DNA of 64,000 nt from Alphaproteobacteria bacterium MedPE-SWcel (GTDB lineage Bacteria > Pseudomonadota > Alphaproteobacteria > Rhodobacterales > Rhodobacteraceae): positions 62,001-126,000 of the forward strand of contig MPDC01000011.1 of the NCBI GenBank assembly GCA_001874255.1, in the 5' to 3' direction. The notes beneath the pieces were generated by a model that saw only the letters and a list, made by a program, of their open reading frames with translations, did not search any database and was not told where the DNA came from. Both the position numbers and the translations under genes were made by a program. Positions 26,140 through 34,322 of this stretch are shown one piece after another; within the stretch, counting starts at the first letter, position 1; each line of letters starts with the position of its first letter.

Positions 26140-27669
26140 TTACGCGGCCTCCCCCGCGACGCCGGCCATCAACAGGCCGAGTTCTTTTTCATCCGTCTGA
26201 TCTGCGGGCCGCTCGCCCATGATCTTGCCATCGAACATCACCGCGACCCGGTCGCTCAGCGACAGGATCTCTTCGAGCTCGACCGAGACCAGCAGGATCG
26301 CCTTGCCCTGATCGCGCAGCGCCACGATCTGCTGGTGAATGAACTCGATGGCGCCGATGTCGACGCCGCGGGTGGGCTGGCCGATCAGCAGCAGGTCAGG
26401 ATTGCGCTCGATTTCCCGCGCAACAACCAGCTTTTGCTGATTGCCGCCCGAGAAGCTCTTGGCCGCGAGCCAAGGGTTGGGTGGGCGGACATCGAATTTT
26501 TCGATCTTGGCTTCCGTATCGGCGCGCAGGGCGGCGTTGTCGAGAAACAGACCCTTCTTGTAGATGTCCTCGCGGTGATAGCCAAATCCGATATTCTCCC
26601 AGGCGTGAAAGTCCATGATCAGACCTTCGCGCTGGCGATCCTCGGGAACATGGGCAATACCGCTGTGGCGCCGCGACCGTGCGTCAGATCCGACGCCCGC
26701 CAGCGGCAAAGGCTCGCCGTTGACGCGGATGGTGCCGGTGCCCTCCCGCATGCCGCCGAGAACCTCCAGCAATTCCGATTGGCCATTGCCGGCCACCCCC
26801 GCAATGCCAAGGATTTCGCCCGCGCGGACGGTCAGGTCGATGCCCTTCACACGTTCGACACCGGCCCCGTCCACCACGGAAAGCCGCTCGATTTCGAGGA
26901 TCGGCCGACCGGGTGTGGCCGGGATCTTGTCGACGCGCAACAAGACCTTGCGGCCCACCATCAGCTCGGCCAGTTGTTCGGGGCTGCTTTCGGAGGTCTT
27001 CACCGTGGCGTTCATTTCGCCGCGGCGCATGACGGATACCGTATCGGTATATTCCATGATCTCGCGCAGCTTGTGGGTGATGAGAATGATCGTCTTGCCC
27101 TCGGACCGCAGCCGGTCGAGAATACGGAACAGCTGGTCCGCCTCGGCCGGGGTCAGCACGCCGGTGGGCTCGTCCAGGATCAGGATCTCGGCCTTGCGAT
27201 ACAGCGCCTTGAGGATCTCAACCCGCTGCTGCATGCCGACGCCGATCTCGTCAATGCGTTTGTCCGGATCGACATAGAGCTCGTATTCCTCCTCCAGCTC
27301 CTTCAGCTCCTTGCGGGCGCGGGCGAGGGAGGGCATCAGCAGGCCGCTGTCTTCGGCGCCCAGCACGATGTTTTCCAGCACGGTGAAATTCTCCACCAGT
27401 TTGAAATGCTGGAACACCATGCCGATGCCTGCGGCAATGGCTGCCTGACTGTCGGGGATCTCTGTCTTGGTCCCCTTGATCCAGATCTCGCCTTTGTCGG
27501 CTTTGTAAAATCCGTAGAGGATGCTCATCAGCGTGGACTTGCCGGCGCCATTCTCACCAATGATTCCGTGGATGGTACCGGGCTGTACACTGATCGAGAT
27601 GTCCTTGTTTGCCTGGACCGGGCCAAAGGCCTTGGAAATGCCTTTGAGTTCGATTGCTGGTGCCGTCAT
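26140..27669 (-). CDS. ABC transporter ATP-binding protein, double-domain (YufO type)
   Basis: 509 residues with two ATPase domains. The first has Walker A GENGAGKST and Walker B LILDEPTGVL; its signature is diverged (GVGMQQRVEILKAL). The second starts near residue 260 with a diverged Walker A (GVAGNGQSE) and has FSGGNQQKLVVAREI. This tandem layout is typical of sugar and nucleoside importers with BPD_transp_2 permeases. It energises uptake by the two permeases. Confidence 0.93.
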   Translation of the reverse strand: MTAPAIELKGISKAFGPVQANKDISISVQPGTIHGIIGENGAGKSTLMSILYGFYKADKGEIWIKGTKTEIPDSQAAIAAGIGMVFQHFKLVENFTVLENIVLGAEDSGLLMPSLARARKELKELEEEYELYVDPDKRIDEIGVGMQQRVEILKALYRKAEILILDEPTGVLTPAEADQLFRILDRLRSEGKTIILITHKLREIMEYTDTVSVMRRGEMNATVKTSESSPEQLAELMVGRKVLLRVDKIPATPGRPILEIERLSVVDGAGVERVKGIDLTVRAGEILGIAGVAGNGQSELLEVLGGMREGTGTIRVNGEPLPLAGVGSDARSRRHSGIAHVPEDRQREGLIMDFHAWENIGFGYHREDIYKKGLFLDNAALRADTEAKIEKFDVRPPNPWLAAKSFSGGNQQKLVVAREIERNPDLLLIGQPTRGVDIGAIEFIHQQIVALRDQGKAILLVSVELEEILSLSDRVAVMFDGKIMGERPADQTDEKELGLLMAGVAGEAA

Positions 27670-27769
27670 TCGGGCTCCCCTGTCATCTCAACGCAGATCC
27701 ATGCGGGCTCGGCCGGCAGGGCTGCGTCGTTTCGTTCTGGATCAAAAAGGACCGGCACGAAAAACCAAA

Positions 27770-27798
27770 CCCGGAGGGCTGCAATCGCATCCTCCGGG
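27770..27798 (-). terminator. Hairpin/attenuator between bmpA and the ATPase gene
   Basis: CCCGGAGG (27770-27777) pairs with CCTCCGGG (27791-27798); on the minus strand it is followed by TTTGGTTTTT. A second stem covers about 27811-27852. Placed after bmpA in a 195-bp gap, they probably reduce expression of the downstream transporter genes relative to the binding protein. Confidence 0.65.
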
Positions 27799-27864
27799 CC
27801 AAATTGGGACACCCCGCCCCGCCAGATGCAAACGCCTGGCAGAGCGGGGTGCAGATCACGTCGA

Positions 27865-28860
27865 TCAGAACTTCAGCACCGGGCAGCTGTCGTCGCTGGT
27901 GTAGTTGTGAACGCTCAGCTCGCCAGAGATGATCTGCGCCTTGGCCTCTTCAACAGCGGCCTGCATCTCGTCAGACACCAGATCGGCGTTGTTTTCGTCC
28001 ATCGCGTAGCCGACGCCGTCGTCAGACAGATCGAGAGTGACCTTGCCAACCTCGAGGTCCGCACCGGCGGTCATGATGTTGTAGACCGCCACATCGACGC
28101 GCTTCAGCATGGAGGTCAGAACCTTGCCCGGGTGCAGGTGGTTCTGGTTGCTGTCGACGCCGATGGAGAGGATGCCTTCGTCCGCAGCCGTCTGCAGTAC
28201 GCCAACACCGGTGCCGCCGGCCGCCGCGTAGACAACATCCGCGCCTTGCGAAATCTGTGCCTTGGTCAGCTCGGAGCCTTTAACCGGGTCATTCCAGGCC
28301 GACGGCGTGGTGCCGGTCATGTTGGAAATCACGGTCGCATCGGGGTTCACCGCCTTGACGCCCTGCGCATAGCCACAGGCGAATTTGCGGATCAGCGGCA
28401 CATCCATGCCACCGATGAAGCCGACGGTGCCGGATTTGGAGGCCTGCGCGGCCAGCATGCCGACCAGGTAGGAGCCTTCGTGCTCGGTAAAGCTCACAAC
28501 ATGGACGTTGGGTGCGTCAACCCAACCGTCGATGGTCACGAATTTGGTGTCGGGATAGTCGCCCGCCACTTCGGCCAGAGGGGCGCTCATGGCAAACCCG
28601 GTGGTGATGATCGGGTTGGCACCGGATTCCGCAAAGCGACGCAGGGCCTGTTCGCGCTGCGCTTCGGATTTCATTTCGATTTCCAGATATCTGCCGCCGG
28701 TCTCGTCGGCCCAACGCTTGGCACCATTATAGGCGGCCTCGTTGAAGGATTTGTCGAACTTGCCACCAAGGTCGAAAATCAGGGCCGGGTTTGCCAGAGC
28801 GGCGCCGGCCGTCAGCGCAACCGCAGCCGCCGCGCCCATGAGCGATTTCATCAGGGTCAT
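27865..28860 (-). CDS. BMP family substrate-binding protein (nucleoside importer)
   Basis: 331 residues. A signal peptide (MTLMKSLMGAAAAVALTAGAALA) precedes a BmpA/PnrA-type binding protein; the FDLGGKFDKSFNEAAYNGA start and GFIGGMDVPLIRKFACGYAQG motif are characteristic. There is no lipobox cysteine, so it should be a free periplasmic protein. BmpA proteins bind purine nucleosides. GGGAG lies 7 bases before the ATG. First gene of the importer operon. Confidence 0.9.
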   Translation of the reverse strand: MTLMKSLMGAAAAVALTAGAALANPALIFDLGGKFDKSFNEAAYNGAKRWADETGGRYLEIEMKSEAQREQALRRFAESGANPIITTGFAMSAPLAEVAGDYPDTKFVTIDGWVDAPNVHVVSFTEHEGSYLVGMLAAQASKSGTVGFIGGMDVPLIRKFACGYAQGVKAVNPDATVISNMTGTTPSAWNDPVKGSELTKAQISQGADVVYAAAGGTGVGVLQTAADEGILSIGVDSNQNHLHPGKVLTSMLKRVDVAVYNIMTAGADLEVGKVTLDLSDDGVGYAMDENNADLVSDEMQAAVEEAKAQIISGELSVHNYTSDDSCPVLKF

Positions 28861-28952
28861 TCAGGTACTCCCAGTTGGTCTTGTTCTTTCCCGCAAGGCG
28901 GGTGTGTCCATTCAAAAAAGGTGGAGCGATTTAGCCTGCTGCGTTGGGCCGG

Positions 28953-28971
28953 GGTCAACTATTTTTTGACC
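28953..28971. promoter_or_regulatory. Inverted repeat in the bmpA upstream region
   Basis: GGTCAA (28953-28958) and TTGACC (28966-28971) form a 6-bp inverted repeat with a 7-bp AT-rich centre, about 95 bp upstream of the bmpA start. It could be an operator for a dimeric repressor of nucleoside uptake, or part of a promoter, since TTGACC resembles a -35 box on either strand. Confidence 0.4.
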
Positions 28972-28998
28972 AGTCGGTCCAGAAAATACCGATTTCCT

Positions 28999-29424
28999 TT
29001 AGGGAAAGAGACGTTTCATGAGCAATGCGTCCGCCGCTGCTGCCTTTGGTCGCGGATAATAGGCCTTTCGAATCCCGACAAGCCCGAATCCGCATCCCGA
29101 GTATAACGCCAGCGCGGCGGCATTGTCTTCTGCGACCTCGAGAAAAGCTTCGGTTGCGCCATTGTTGGCGGCCTTTGTCATCCAATCCTGCATCAAACGG
29201 CGGGCGTGGCCCTGTCGCTGGTGGTCGGGATGGGTGGCAATCGTCAGCAGTTCCGCCTCCCCCGCGACCTCGCGAACAAGCGCAAAGGCCTGCGGCCCGC
29301 CAGTCAGATGGGTGTATTGATCCGCCAGGAGATCGGCCATTTCTTTGGCACTCCAGGGGCGCGACTGGGCAAAGGCCGCCGCATGGGTGGCGGCCAGCGC
29401 CGTGGCAATAGAGGGATCACTCAT
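28999..29424 (-). CDS. rimI: Ribosomal protein S18-alanine N-acetyltransferase (GNAT)
   Basis: 141 residues, a GNAT acetyltransferase. The acetyl-CoA loop is TIATHPDHQRQGHARRLM and the C-terminal EVAEDNAAALALYSGCGF motif is conserved in RimI. RimI acetylates the N-terminus of ribosomal protein S18. It overlaps the end of tsaB by 8 bp; tsaB-rimI is a widespread pair, which supports both calls. The start ATG at 29424 lies within the tsaB end. Confidence 0.85.
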   Translation of the reverse strand: MSDPSIATALAATHAAAFAQSRPWSAKEMADLLADQYTHLTGGPQAFALVREVAGEAELLTIATHPDHQRQGHARRLMQDWMTKAANNGATEAFLEVAEDNAAALALYSGCGFGLVGIRKAYYPRPKAAAADALLMKRLFP

Positions 29425-30067
29425 CCAGCAGCACAGGGGGCCTGTCGCGGGATGGTGCGGCATCCGCGTCCCGCAGGTAGAGCGGCGCGGGCGGCGGCAG
29501 GTCCGGCTGGCCAAAGCGACGGGCCGCCACCCGCGCGATCGCCTCGGCGGTCGGATACCGAGGCGGCGCAACGGAGCCGTGGCAGCGCTCTGCGATGTCA
29601 TCTGCCATATGGCCGATGCATATCGCGCTGCCCTCTTGCGGCAGAGGGGGAAGAGTGTCCAGCGTATAGAGGCCGGGCGCCCCGCTGGCGATCTGAAGAT
29701 AGAGATGGTCGCGCCGGGCATCGAGGCTGGAGATCACGGTGCCTGCGCGGCCAAAGGCCTGTGCGTCGAGGCTAGAGACTCCGATCGCGGGCACATCCAG
29801 CCCCAGAGCCAGCCCGCGGGCCGCAGAGACGGAAATGCGGATCCCGGTGAAATTGCCGGGTCCGATGCCAACCGCAATGGCCTGCAGATCGCCAAAGGAC
29901 GCATCGCAGTCGGTCAGGATCTCTTCCAGCAGGGGCATCAGCCGCTCGGCCTGCCCCCTGGCCATCGGCTCCAGCCGCTGCGAGAGAATGTCATCTCCAC
30001 GCAGCAAAGCGGCCGCGCAATGCGCGGCCGATGTGTCAAACGCCAGGATCAGCGGTTCATGCGTCAT
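29417..30067 (-). CDS. tsaB: tRNA threonylcarbamoyladenosine biosynthesis protein TsaB
   Basis: 216 residues. The N-terminal ILAFDTSAAHCAAAL and the GPGNFTGIRI motif are the signature of TsaB, the non-catalytic partner of TsaD in making t6A37 in tRNAs that read ANN codons. Start 30067 is chosen since the next upstream option is a TTG inside the nfuA end. It lies 4 bp after nfuA and overlaps rimI, forming nfuA-tsaB-rimI. Confidence 0.9.
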   Translation of the reverse strand: MTHEPLILAFDTSAAHCAAALLRGDDILSQRLEPMARGQAERLMPLLEEILTDCDASFGDLQAIAVGIGPGNFTGIRISVSAARGLALGLDVPAIGVSSLDAQAFGRAGTVISSLDARRDHLYLQIASGAPGLYTLDTLPPLPQEGSAICIGHMADDIAERCHGSVAPPRYPTAEAIARVAARRFGQPDLPPPAPLYLRDADAAPSRDRPPVLLDE

Positions 30068-30071
30068 GCTG

Positions 30072-30635
30072 TCAGACGGCAACCGGGCGGACCTCGGTCA
30101 CTTCCGGGATATAGTGGCGCAGCAGGTTCTCGATCCCCATCTTCAGCGTCAGGGTGGACGAGGGGCAGCCTGCACAGGCGCCCTGCATGTGAAGGTAGAC
30201 AACCCCGCGGTCAAAGCCATGGAATGTGATGTCCCCACCGTCCTGCGCCACGGCGGGCCGCACGCGACTGTCCAGCAGTTCCTTGATCTGGGTGACGATC
30301 TCGCCGTCCTCGCCGGTGTGTTCCGCATGGGCCGAGGCCTGCTGCGTTCCTTCGTCAATGACCGGCTGGCCGGATTGGTAGTGTTCCATCACCGCGCCGA
30401 GAATAGCGGGCTTGATGTGATCCCATTCCACCGAGTCGCCTTTGGTGACGGTCACGAAATCATTGCCAAAGAAGACGCCGGTCACGCCGCTCACGGCAAA
30501 TATCCGGGTCGCCAGGGGGGATTTGGTCGCGGCCTCGGCGGAGGGAAAGTCAGCCGTGCCCGCATCCAGAACCGTCTGGCCGGGCAGGAATTTCAAAGTT
30601 GCCGGATTGGGCGTGGATTCGGTCTGGATAAACAT
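30072..30635 (-). CDS. NifU family iron-sulfur scaffold protein (NfuA-like)
   Basis: 187 residues. The N-terminal Nfu_N domain (FIQTESTPNPATLKFLPG) is followed by a C-terminal NifU domain with the cluster-binding CAGC motif (GACAGCPSSTLTLKMGIENLL). It holds and delivers Fe-S clusters in the cytoplasm. GGAG lies 7 bases before ATG 30635. An Irr-box-like palindrome lies 58 bp upstream, so iron-dependent control is likely. Together with tsaB and rimI it forms a minus-strand operon. Confidence 0.9.
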   Translation of the reverse strand: MFIQTESTPNPATLKFLPGQTVLDAGTADFPSAEAATKSPLATRIFAVSGVTGVFFGNDFVTVTKGDSVEWDHIKPAILGAVMEHYQSGQPVIDEGTQQASAHAEHTGEDGEIVTQIKELLDSRVRPAVAQDGGDITFHGFDRGVVYLHMQGACAGCPSSTLTLKMGIENLLRHYIPEVTEVRPVAV

Positions 30636-30692
30636 TTCGCATCTCCGCATTGGACCCCATGGATATGCGCCTTCGTCTCTTTGAAGTCAAGT

Positions 30693-30709
30693 TTTAGAAT
30701 GGTTCTAAA
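30693..30709. promoter_or_regulatory. Irr-box (iron control element) upstream of nfuA
   Basis: TTTAGAA-TGG-TTCTAAA is a perfect 7-bp inverted repeat with 3-bp centre. This form matches the ICE/Irr-box motif described for the heme-responsive regulator Irr of alphaproteobacteria. It lies 58-74 bp upstream of the nfuA-like start on the minus strand, a promoter-proximal position. Confidence 0.7.
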
Positions 30710-30829
30710 TTCGTTGGAGGAGCAATTTTTCAGGTCCGCAGGACCGAAGATGGCCGCCCGGCGCCTCGGGGGGTGATCGGATCAGGTGGCAAGTGGAGCC
30801 GGACGCCGGGTTCGACTTTAGGCTCGGCT

Positions 30830-31285
30830 TCAGGTGATGGCTTCCAGTTTCTCCTTCGACATGTCGCCGGGCACAATGGTGATCGGCAGCGGCAAGGTGC
30901 CGGCATTTCGGGTCAATTGCGTGACGATCGGGCCGGGGCCTTTGCGGTCGCTTGCGGCGCCGAGGACCAGAACGCCGACATCCGGGTCAGCGTCGATCTG
31001 TGCGAGGATTTCCGGCACGATGTCACCTTCGCGGATCACCAGTTCGGGATCTACGCCCTGACGGTCCCGCATCCATTTGGCAAAGACCTCGAAATGCGCA
31101 TGGATCCGCTCGCGGGCTTCCTCGCGCATGACTTCACCGACGCCTATCCAGTGATTGAATTCATCCGGGGGGATAACAGACAGAATCAGCACCCCGCCCC
31201 CGGTGTTGGCGGCTCGCATTGCGGCAAAGCGCATCGCATTCAGGCATTCGCGGCTGTCATCCAGCACCACTAGGAACTTGCGCAT
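30830..31285 (-). CDS. Universal stress protein family
   Basis: 151 residues. MRKFLVVLDDSRECLNAMRFA at the start, VLVLGAASDRKGPGPIV and the final TLPLPITIVPG segment fit the UspA fold. The usual ATP-binding G-x2-G-x9-G-S motif is only partly kept, so nucleotide binding is uncertain. The start at 31285 has AGAGG upstream. It stands alone between nfuA and the hairpin-filled spacer. Confidence 0.8.
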   Translation of the reverse strand: MRKFLVVLDDSRECLNAMRFAAMRAANTGGGVLILSVIPPDEFNHWIGVGEVMREEARERIHAHFEVFAKWMRDRQGVDPELVIREGDIVPEILAQIDADPDVGVLVLGAASDRKGPGPIVTQLTRNAGTLPLPITIVPGDMSKEKLEAIT

Positions 31286-31603
31286 GGAAACCTCTGCTGT
31301 CCGTGTGAAGGATATATTGGCCGATGCGCGTTGGCCACGCAATAGAACGTTGATTGTGTTTCGGGCGTCGCAGGGGCGGCTCCCGCCCGGTTGCCGTGCA
31401 TTTGCATGCCCGGCAACCCGTTGGGCCGGGCGCCGGGCTCTCGCCCGGCGCCGTCGCGACATGTCGCGACAGCAGCGCACCCGGCAGGGTGCGCTGCCAC
31501 GCCCAAGCCCGCTATGGAGGTCCGGCGCAGCCGGGGCTCCAACGGGCGCGGGAGGACACCCCCGCTCGCCGCAGGCGCGTCTCCTGTATGTGCAAATCCA
31601 GGC
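31286..31603. other. Spacer filled with hairpins between ilvE and usp
   Basis: 318 bp without a gene. The first 80 bp upstream of usp look like ordinary promoter DNA; the rest (31374-31540 and beyond) is an uninterrupted run of GC-rich inverted repeats, listed separately. It separates two co-directional minus-strand genes. Confidence 0.6.
31374..31497. repeat. Array of five consecutive perfect hairpins
   Basis: Stem-loops follow almost without gaps: GGGCGG/CCGCCC (31374-31388); GGTTGCCG/CGGCAACC with inner TGCA/TGCA (31389-31418); GGCGCCGGGC/GCCCGGCGCC (31429-31452); GTCGCGAC-AT-GTCGCGAC (31453-31470); GCAGCGCACCC/GGGTGCGCTGC (31472-31497). A sixth, weaker one lies at 31516-31540. Stems are 6-11 bp, without mismatch, and differ in sequence from each other. 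Confidence 0.9.
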
Positions 31604-32467
31604 CTAGCCGTTTGACCTGGCCCAGTCCCAATACAATTCCCGCACGCGTCGCGTCACCGTCCCGTGTTGATAACTCACATCGTCAAAGGCCGTCACAGGT
31701 GTCACCTTGGACATGTTCCCGGACATGAATACTTCATCCGCAGCCTCGAAATGTGCGTAGCCCAGCACAGCTTCGTGCACGACGATGCCATCGGCGCGCA
31801 TGTTCTCGATGTGGCGCGCGCGGGTGATGCCCGACAGGAATGTGCCATTGGCAATGGGGGTGAAGACCTCGCCGTCCTTGACCAAAAAGACGTTGGCCGT
31901 CGCGGTTTCCGCCACATTGCCCATCACGTCACAGGACAGGGCATTGGTGAACCCTTTGGCGCGGGCCTCGCGCAGCATGCGGGCATTGTTGGGATAGAGG
32001 CACCCGGCCTTGGCGTTGACGACCGCACTCTCCAGCACCGGTCGGCGAAAACGCGTACGGGTGAGCGTCGCCGACGCGGCCTCTGGCGCCATCGGGATCT
32101 CCTCCAGGCAGATCGCGAATTTCGTGGCCTCCGGTGCGGGGGCGATCATCGTCTGATCGCCCTCGGTAGCCCAGTACATCGGCCGGATATAGACGGCGGC
32201 CTCGGGCGAAAACGCCCGCAGTCCGTCGCGCACGATCTCCACCATCTGGTCTGCGGGGGTCGTCGCGGCCATCATCAGCGCCTCGGCCGAGGCATTGGCA
32301 CGGGCGCAATGCTTGTCGAGATCGGGGCACAGGCCTTCAAAGGCACGGGCGCCGTCAAAGACCGATGATCCGAGCCAGGCCGCGTGATCGGCGGCGGACA
32401 TGATGGGCACGTCGCCATCGTGCCATTGGCCTTCGAAATAGGTGCGGATTTTTGTGCCAATAGCCAT
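31604..32467 (-). CDS. ilvE: Branched-chain amino acid aminotransferase (class IV)
   Basis: 287 residues of the PLP fold-type IV family. The opening IRTYFEGQWHDGDVPIM, LGSSVFDGARAFEG, the PLP lysine in VNAKAGCLYPNN and the phosphate-binding GITRARHIENM motif are typical. It interconverts branched-chain amino acids and their 2-oxo acids; a related beta-alanine or D-amino acid role cannot be ruled out. It is downstream of paaE on the same strand, separated by the 13-bp tandem array. Confidence 0.8.
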   Translation of the reverse strand: MAIGTKIRTYFEGQWHDGDVPIMSAADHAAWLGSSVFDGARAFEGLCPDLDKHCARANASAEALMMAATTPADQMVEIVRDGLRAFSPEAAVYIRPMYWATEGDQTMIAPAPEATKFAICLEEIPMAPEAASATLTRTRFRRPVLESAVVNAKAGCLYPNNARMLREARAKGFTNALSCDVMGNVAETATANVFLVKDGEVFTPIANGTFLSGITRARHIENMRADGIVVHEAVLGYAHFEAADEVFMSGNMSKVTPVTAFDDVSYQHGTVTRRVRELYWDWARSNG

Positions 32468-32571
32468 GCAAACCTCGGATCATAAAAAGACGCTGGACAG
32501 AGTCGGGACGTTACGGGGCCGCCCTCGCAAGGTCCAGCGGGAATGGCATCGGCGCGCGCCGCAGGAAAACG

Positions 32572-32636
32572 CCCTGTGAAAAGGCCCTGTGAAAACGCGC
32601 TGTGAAAACGCGCTGTGAAAAGGCGCTGTGATCAGG
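32572..32636. repeat. 13-bp tandem array between paaE and ilvE, 5 units
   Basis: Units at 32572, 32585, 32598, 32611 and 32624 are variants of CGCTGTGAAAACG and are much more alike than in the other arrays (1-4 differences). The unit is not a multiple of three, and the array ends two bases before the end of paaE, outside coding sequence. Confidence 0.9.
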
Positions 32637-32638
32637 AC

Positions 32639-33709
32639 CTACTGATCATAATCCACGACCAGACGATCCGACAGCGGCAACGACTGGCAGGCGAGCACAT
32701 AGCCTTTGGCGACCTCGTCATCCTCCAGCGCGTGGTTGGCGGCCATCTCGACCTCCCCCTCGACAATCCTGCACCGACAGGTGGAGCAGACCCCGGCCTG
32801 ACAGGCATAGGGCGCATCCAGCGCATGGGCGAGGGCGGCCTCCAGCAGGGTGGTGTTGCGGTCAAAGGTGATGCTGCGGGTCGCCCCGTCCAGCGTGATC
32901 ACGGCCGTTACCGCCGCGGCAGAGCCCTGCGCCGGGGTGGCCGCCCTGCGCCGGGTCCGGCCCGGCTGATCAGAGAGGAACAGCTCGAACTTGATCTGCG
33001 CCTCCTGCAGGCCCGCGGTCTTTGCCGCGGCCACGATGCCCCGCATCATCGGCTCCGGTCCGCAGATGAACACCGTGTCCACGGTCGTCACCGGGATCCA
33101 GCGCGCGAACAGCTCGGCGCATTTGTCCTGCGTGACGCGGCCGGTGAACAGATCGACCTCCTGCGTGTCGGCCTCCAGAATATGGATCACCGACAGGCGG
33201 CCCATATAGCGGTTCTTCAGATCCTCGATCTCCTGGCGGAACATGATCGAATTCACCCTGCGGTTGGCATAGACAAGCGTAAATCGCGACCGGGGCTCAA
33301 GGGCGAGCGTGGTTTTCAGGATCGACAGGACCGGCGTGATGCCCGACCCGCCCGCAAAGGCCAGATAGTGCCGTTGCGCTGCGGCATCCAATGGGGTGTG
33401 GAACCGGCCCTGCGGCGGCATTGCGTCGATCCGGTCCCCGACCCGGAGCTCGGTATTGGCCCAGGTCGAGAAGGCACCGCCGTCGACGCGTTTGATGGCG
33501 ACCTGCAACAGCCCGTCGTCGCGCCCGGCGCAGATCGAATAGCTGCGCCGCAGTTCACAGCCGTCAAACTCCCGCCGGAAGGTCAGGTACTGGCCCTGGA
33601 CAAAGTCAAAGTCCGGCGCGGCATCGTCGGCGGGTCGGAGGGTCACGACCACGGCATCCCGGATGGTCTTTCTGATATCGGTCACTTCGAGCGCGTGAAA
33701 CCGTGCCAT
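32639..33709 (-). CDS. paaE: 1,2-phenylacetyl-CoA epoxidase, reductase subunit PaaE
   Basis: 356 residues. An N-terminal ferredoxin-reductase module has the FAD motif RRSYSIC and an NAD-binding GGSGITPVLSIL; the C-terminal plant-type ferredoxin domain has cysteines in CQAGVCSTC and a final C in ACQSLP for [2Fe-2S]. PaaE passes electrons from NAD(P)H to the PaaABC oxygenase. Last of paaABCDE, 10 bp after paaD. Confidence 0.95.
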   Translation of the reverse strand: MARFHALEVTDIRKTIRDAVVVTLRPADDAAPDFDFVQGQYLTFRREFDGCELRRSYSICAGRDDGLLQVAIKRVDGGAFSTWANTELRVGDRIDAMPPQGRFHTPLDAAAQRHYLAFAGGSGITPVLSILKTTLALEPRSRFTLVYANRRVNSIMFRQEIEDLKNRYMGRLSVIHILEADTQEVDLFTGRVTQDKCAELFARWIPVTTVDTVFICGPEPMMRGIVAAAKTAGLQEAQIKFELFLSDQPGRTRRRAATPAQGSAAAVTAVITLDGATRSITFDRNTTLLEAALAHALDAPYACQAGVCSTCRCRIVEGEVEMAANHALEDDEVAKGYVLACQSLPLSDRLVVDYDQ

Positions 33710-33719
33710 TGCTGCCTCC

Positions 33720-34259
33720 TCAGATGCACTTGAAATAGTCGAAAGGTTCGAGGCAGCTCTGGCAGCGCCAATGGGCCTTGCAGGGGGTGGAGCCGAACTG
33801 GCTCACCCGGGTCAGCTCCATGCCGCCGCAGCGTGGACAGCGCGCCGGTTCGCCAGCCCCTCTGCCAGCCCCTCTGCCAGCCGGGCTGCCAGTCAGGTCT
33901 CCAGTCGGGCCGCAAGCCGGTGACGGCGGCGCGATACCATATTCCTCGAGCCGCACCCGGCCCTTCTCCGTCAGCCAATCGGTGGTCCACGGCGGGGCGA
34001 TGCGGGTCTGGATCTCGATCTTGTCGATGCCCTGCGCCCGCAGCGCCGTCTCGATATCCAGCCGGATCACCGCGGTCGCAGGGCAGCCGGAATAGGTCGG
34101 GGTCACCGTGACCACAAGCCGGTCACCCTGCCATGCCACGTCGCGGATGATGCCGAGATCAACGAGCGAGATAACCGGGATCTCCGGGTCCGGCACCGCA
34201 TCGAGCCATTCCCAGATCCGGGCAATGTCGGGCGCGCTCTTTGGGCGGGGGGGCGGCAT
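33720..34259 (-). CDS. paaD: 1,2-phenylacetyl-CoA epoxidase, subunit PaaD
   Basis: 179 residues. The N-terminal part is a DUF59/MIP18 domain (ending VVTVTPTYSGCPATAVI), thought to help assemble metal centres of the epoxidase. The C-terminal zinc-ribbon-like part has CPRC and CQSC pairs. Between them, residues about 114-137 are a Gly/Pro/Ala-rich linker made by a six-unit 12-bp array, so this PaaD has an expanded linker. It lies 63 bp after paaC and 10 bp before paaE. Confidence 0.93.
   Translation of the reverse strand: MPPPRPKSAPDIARIWEWLDAVPDPEIPVISLVDLGIIRDVAWQGDRLVVTVTPTYSGCPATAVIRLDIETALRAQGIDKIEIQTRIAPPWTTDWLTEKGRVRLEEYGIAPPSPACGPTGDLTGSPAGRGAGRGAGEPARCPRCGGMELTRVSQFGSTPCKAHWRCQSCLEPFDYFKCI
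33849..33920. repeat. 12-bp tandem array inside paaD, 6 units
   Basis: Units begin at 33849, 33861, 33873, 33885, 33897 and 33909, variants of TCTGCCAGCCGG. In the PaaD frame each unit codes for four residues (GAGE, GAGR, PAGR, LTGS, PTGD, PACG), all in the linker before the zinc ribbon. Confidence 0.9.
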
Positions 34260-34322
34260 GTCAGACCCTCCGGCCGCTTGGCCGACGGGCCGGAGACGGG
34301 CGCGACGCCACCGGGCCGGGCC

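Noticed and set aside
25246-29106. 1286-codon open frame on the plus strand across the nucleoside ABC operon
   Set aside because: It runs antisense to four well-recognised genes and through their gaps; composition (His/Arg/Gly-rich) is that of a mirror frame.
31388-31500. Integron attC or transposon end
   Set aside because: No core site, integrase or flanking direct repeats; stems are perfect and unrelated to each other.
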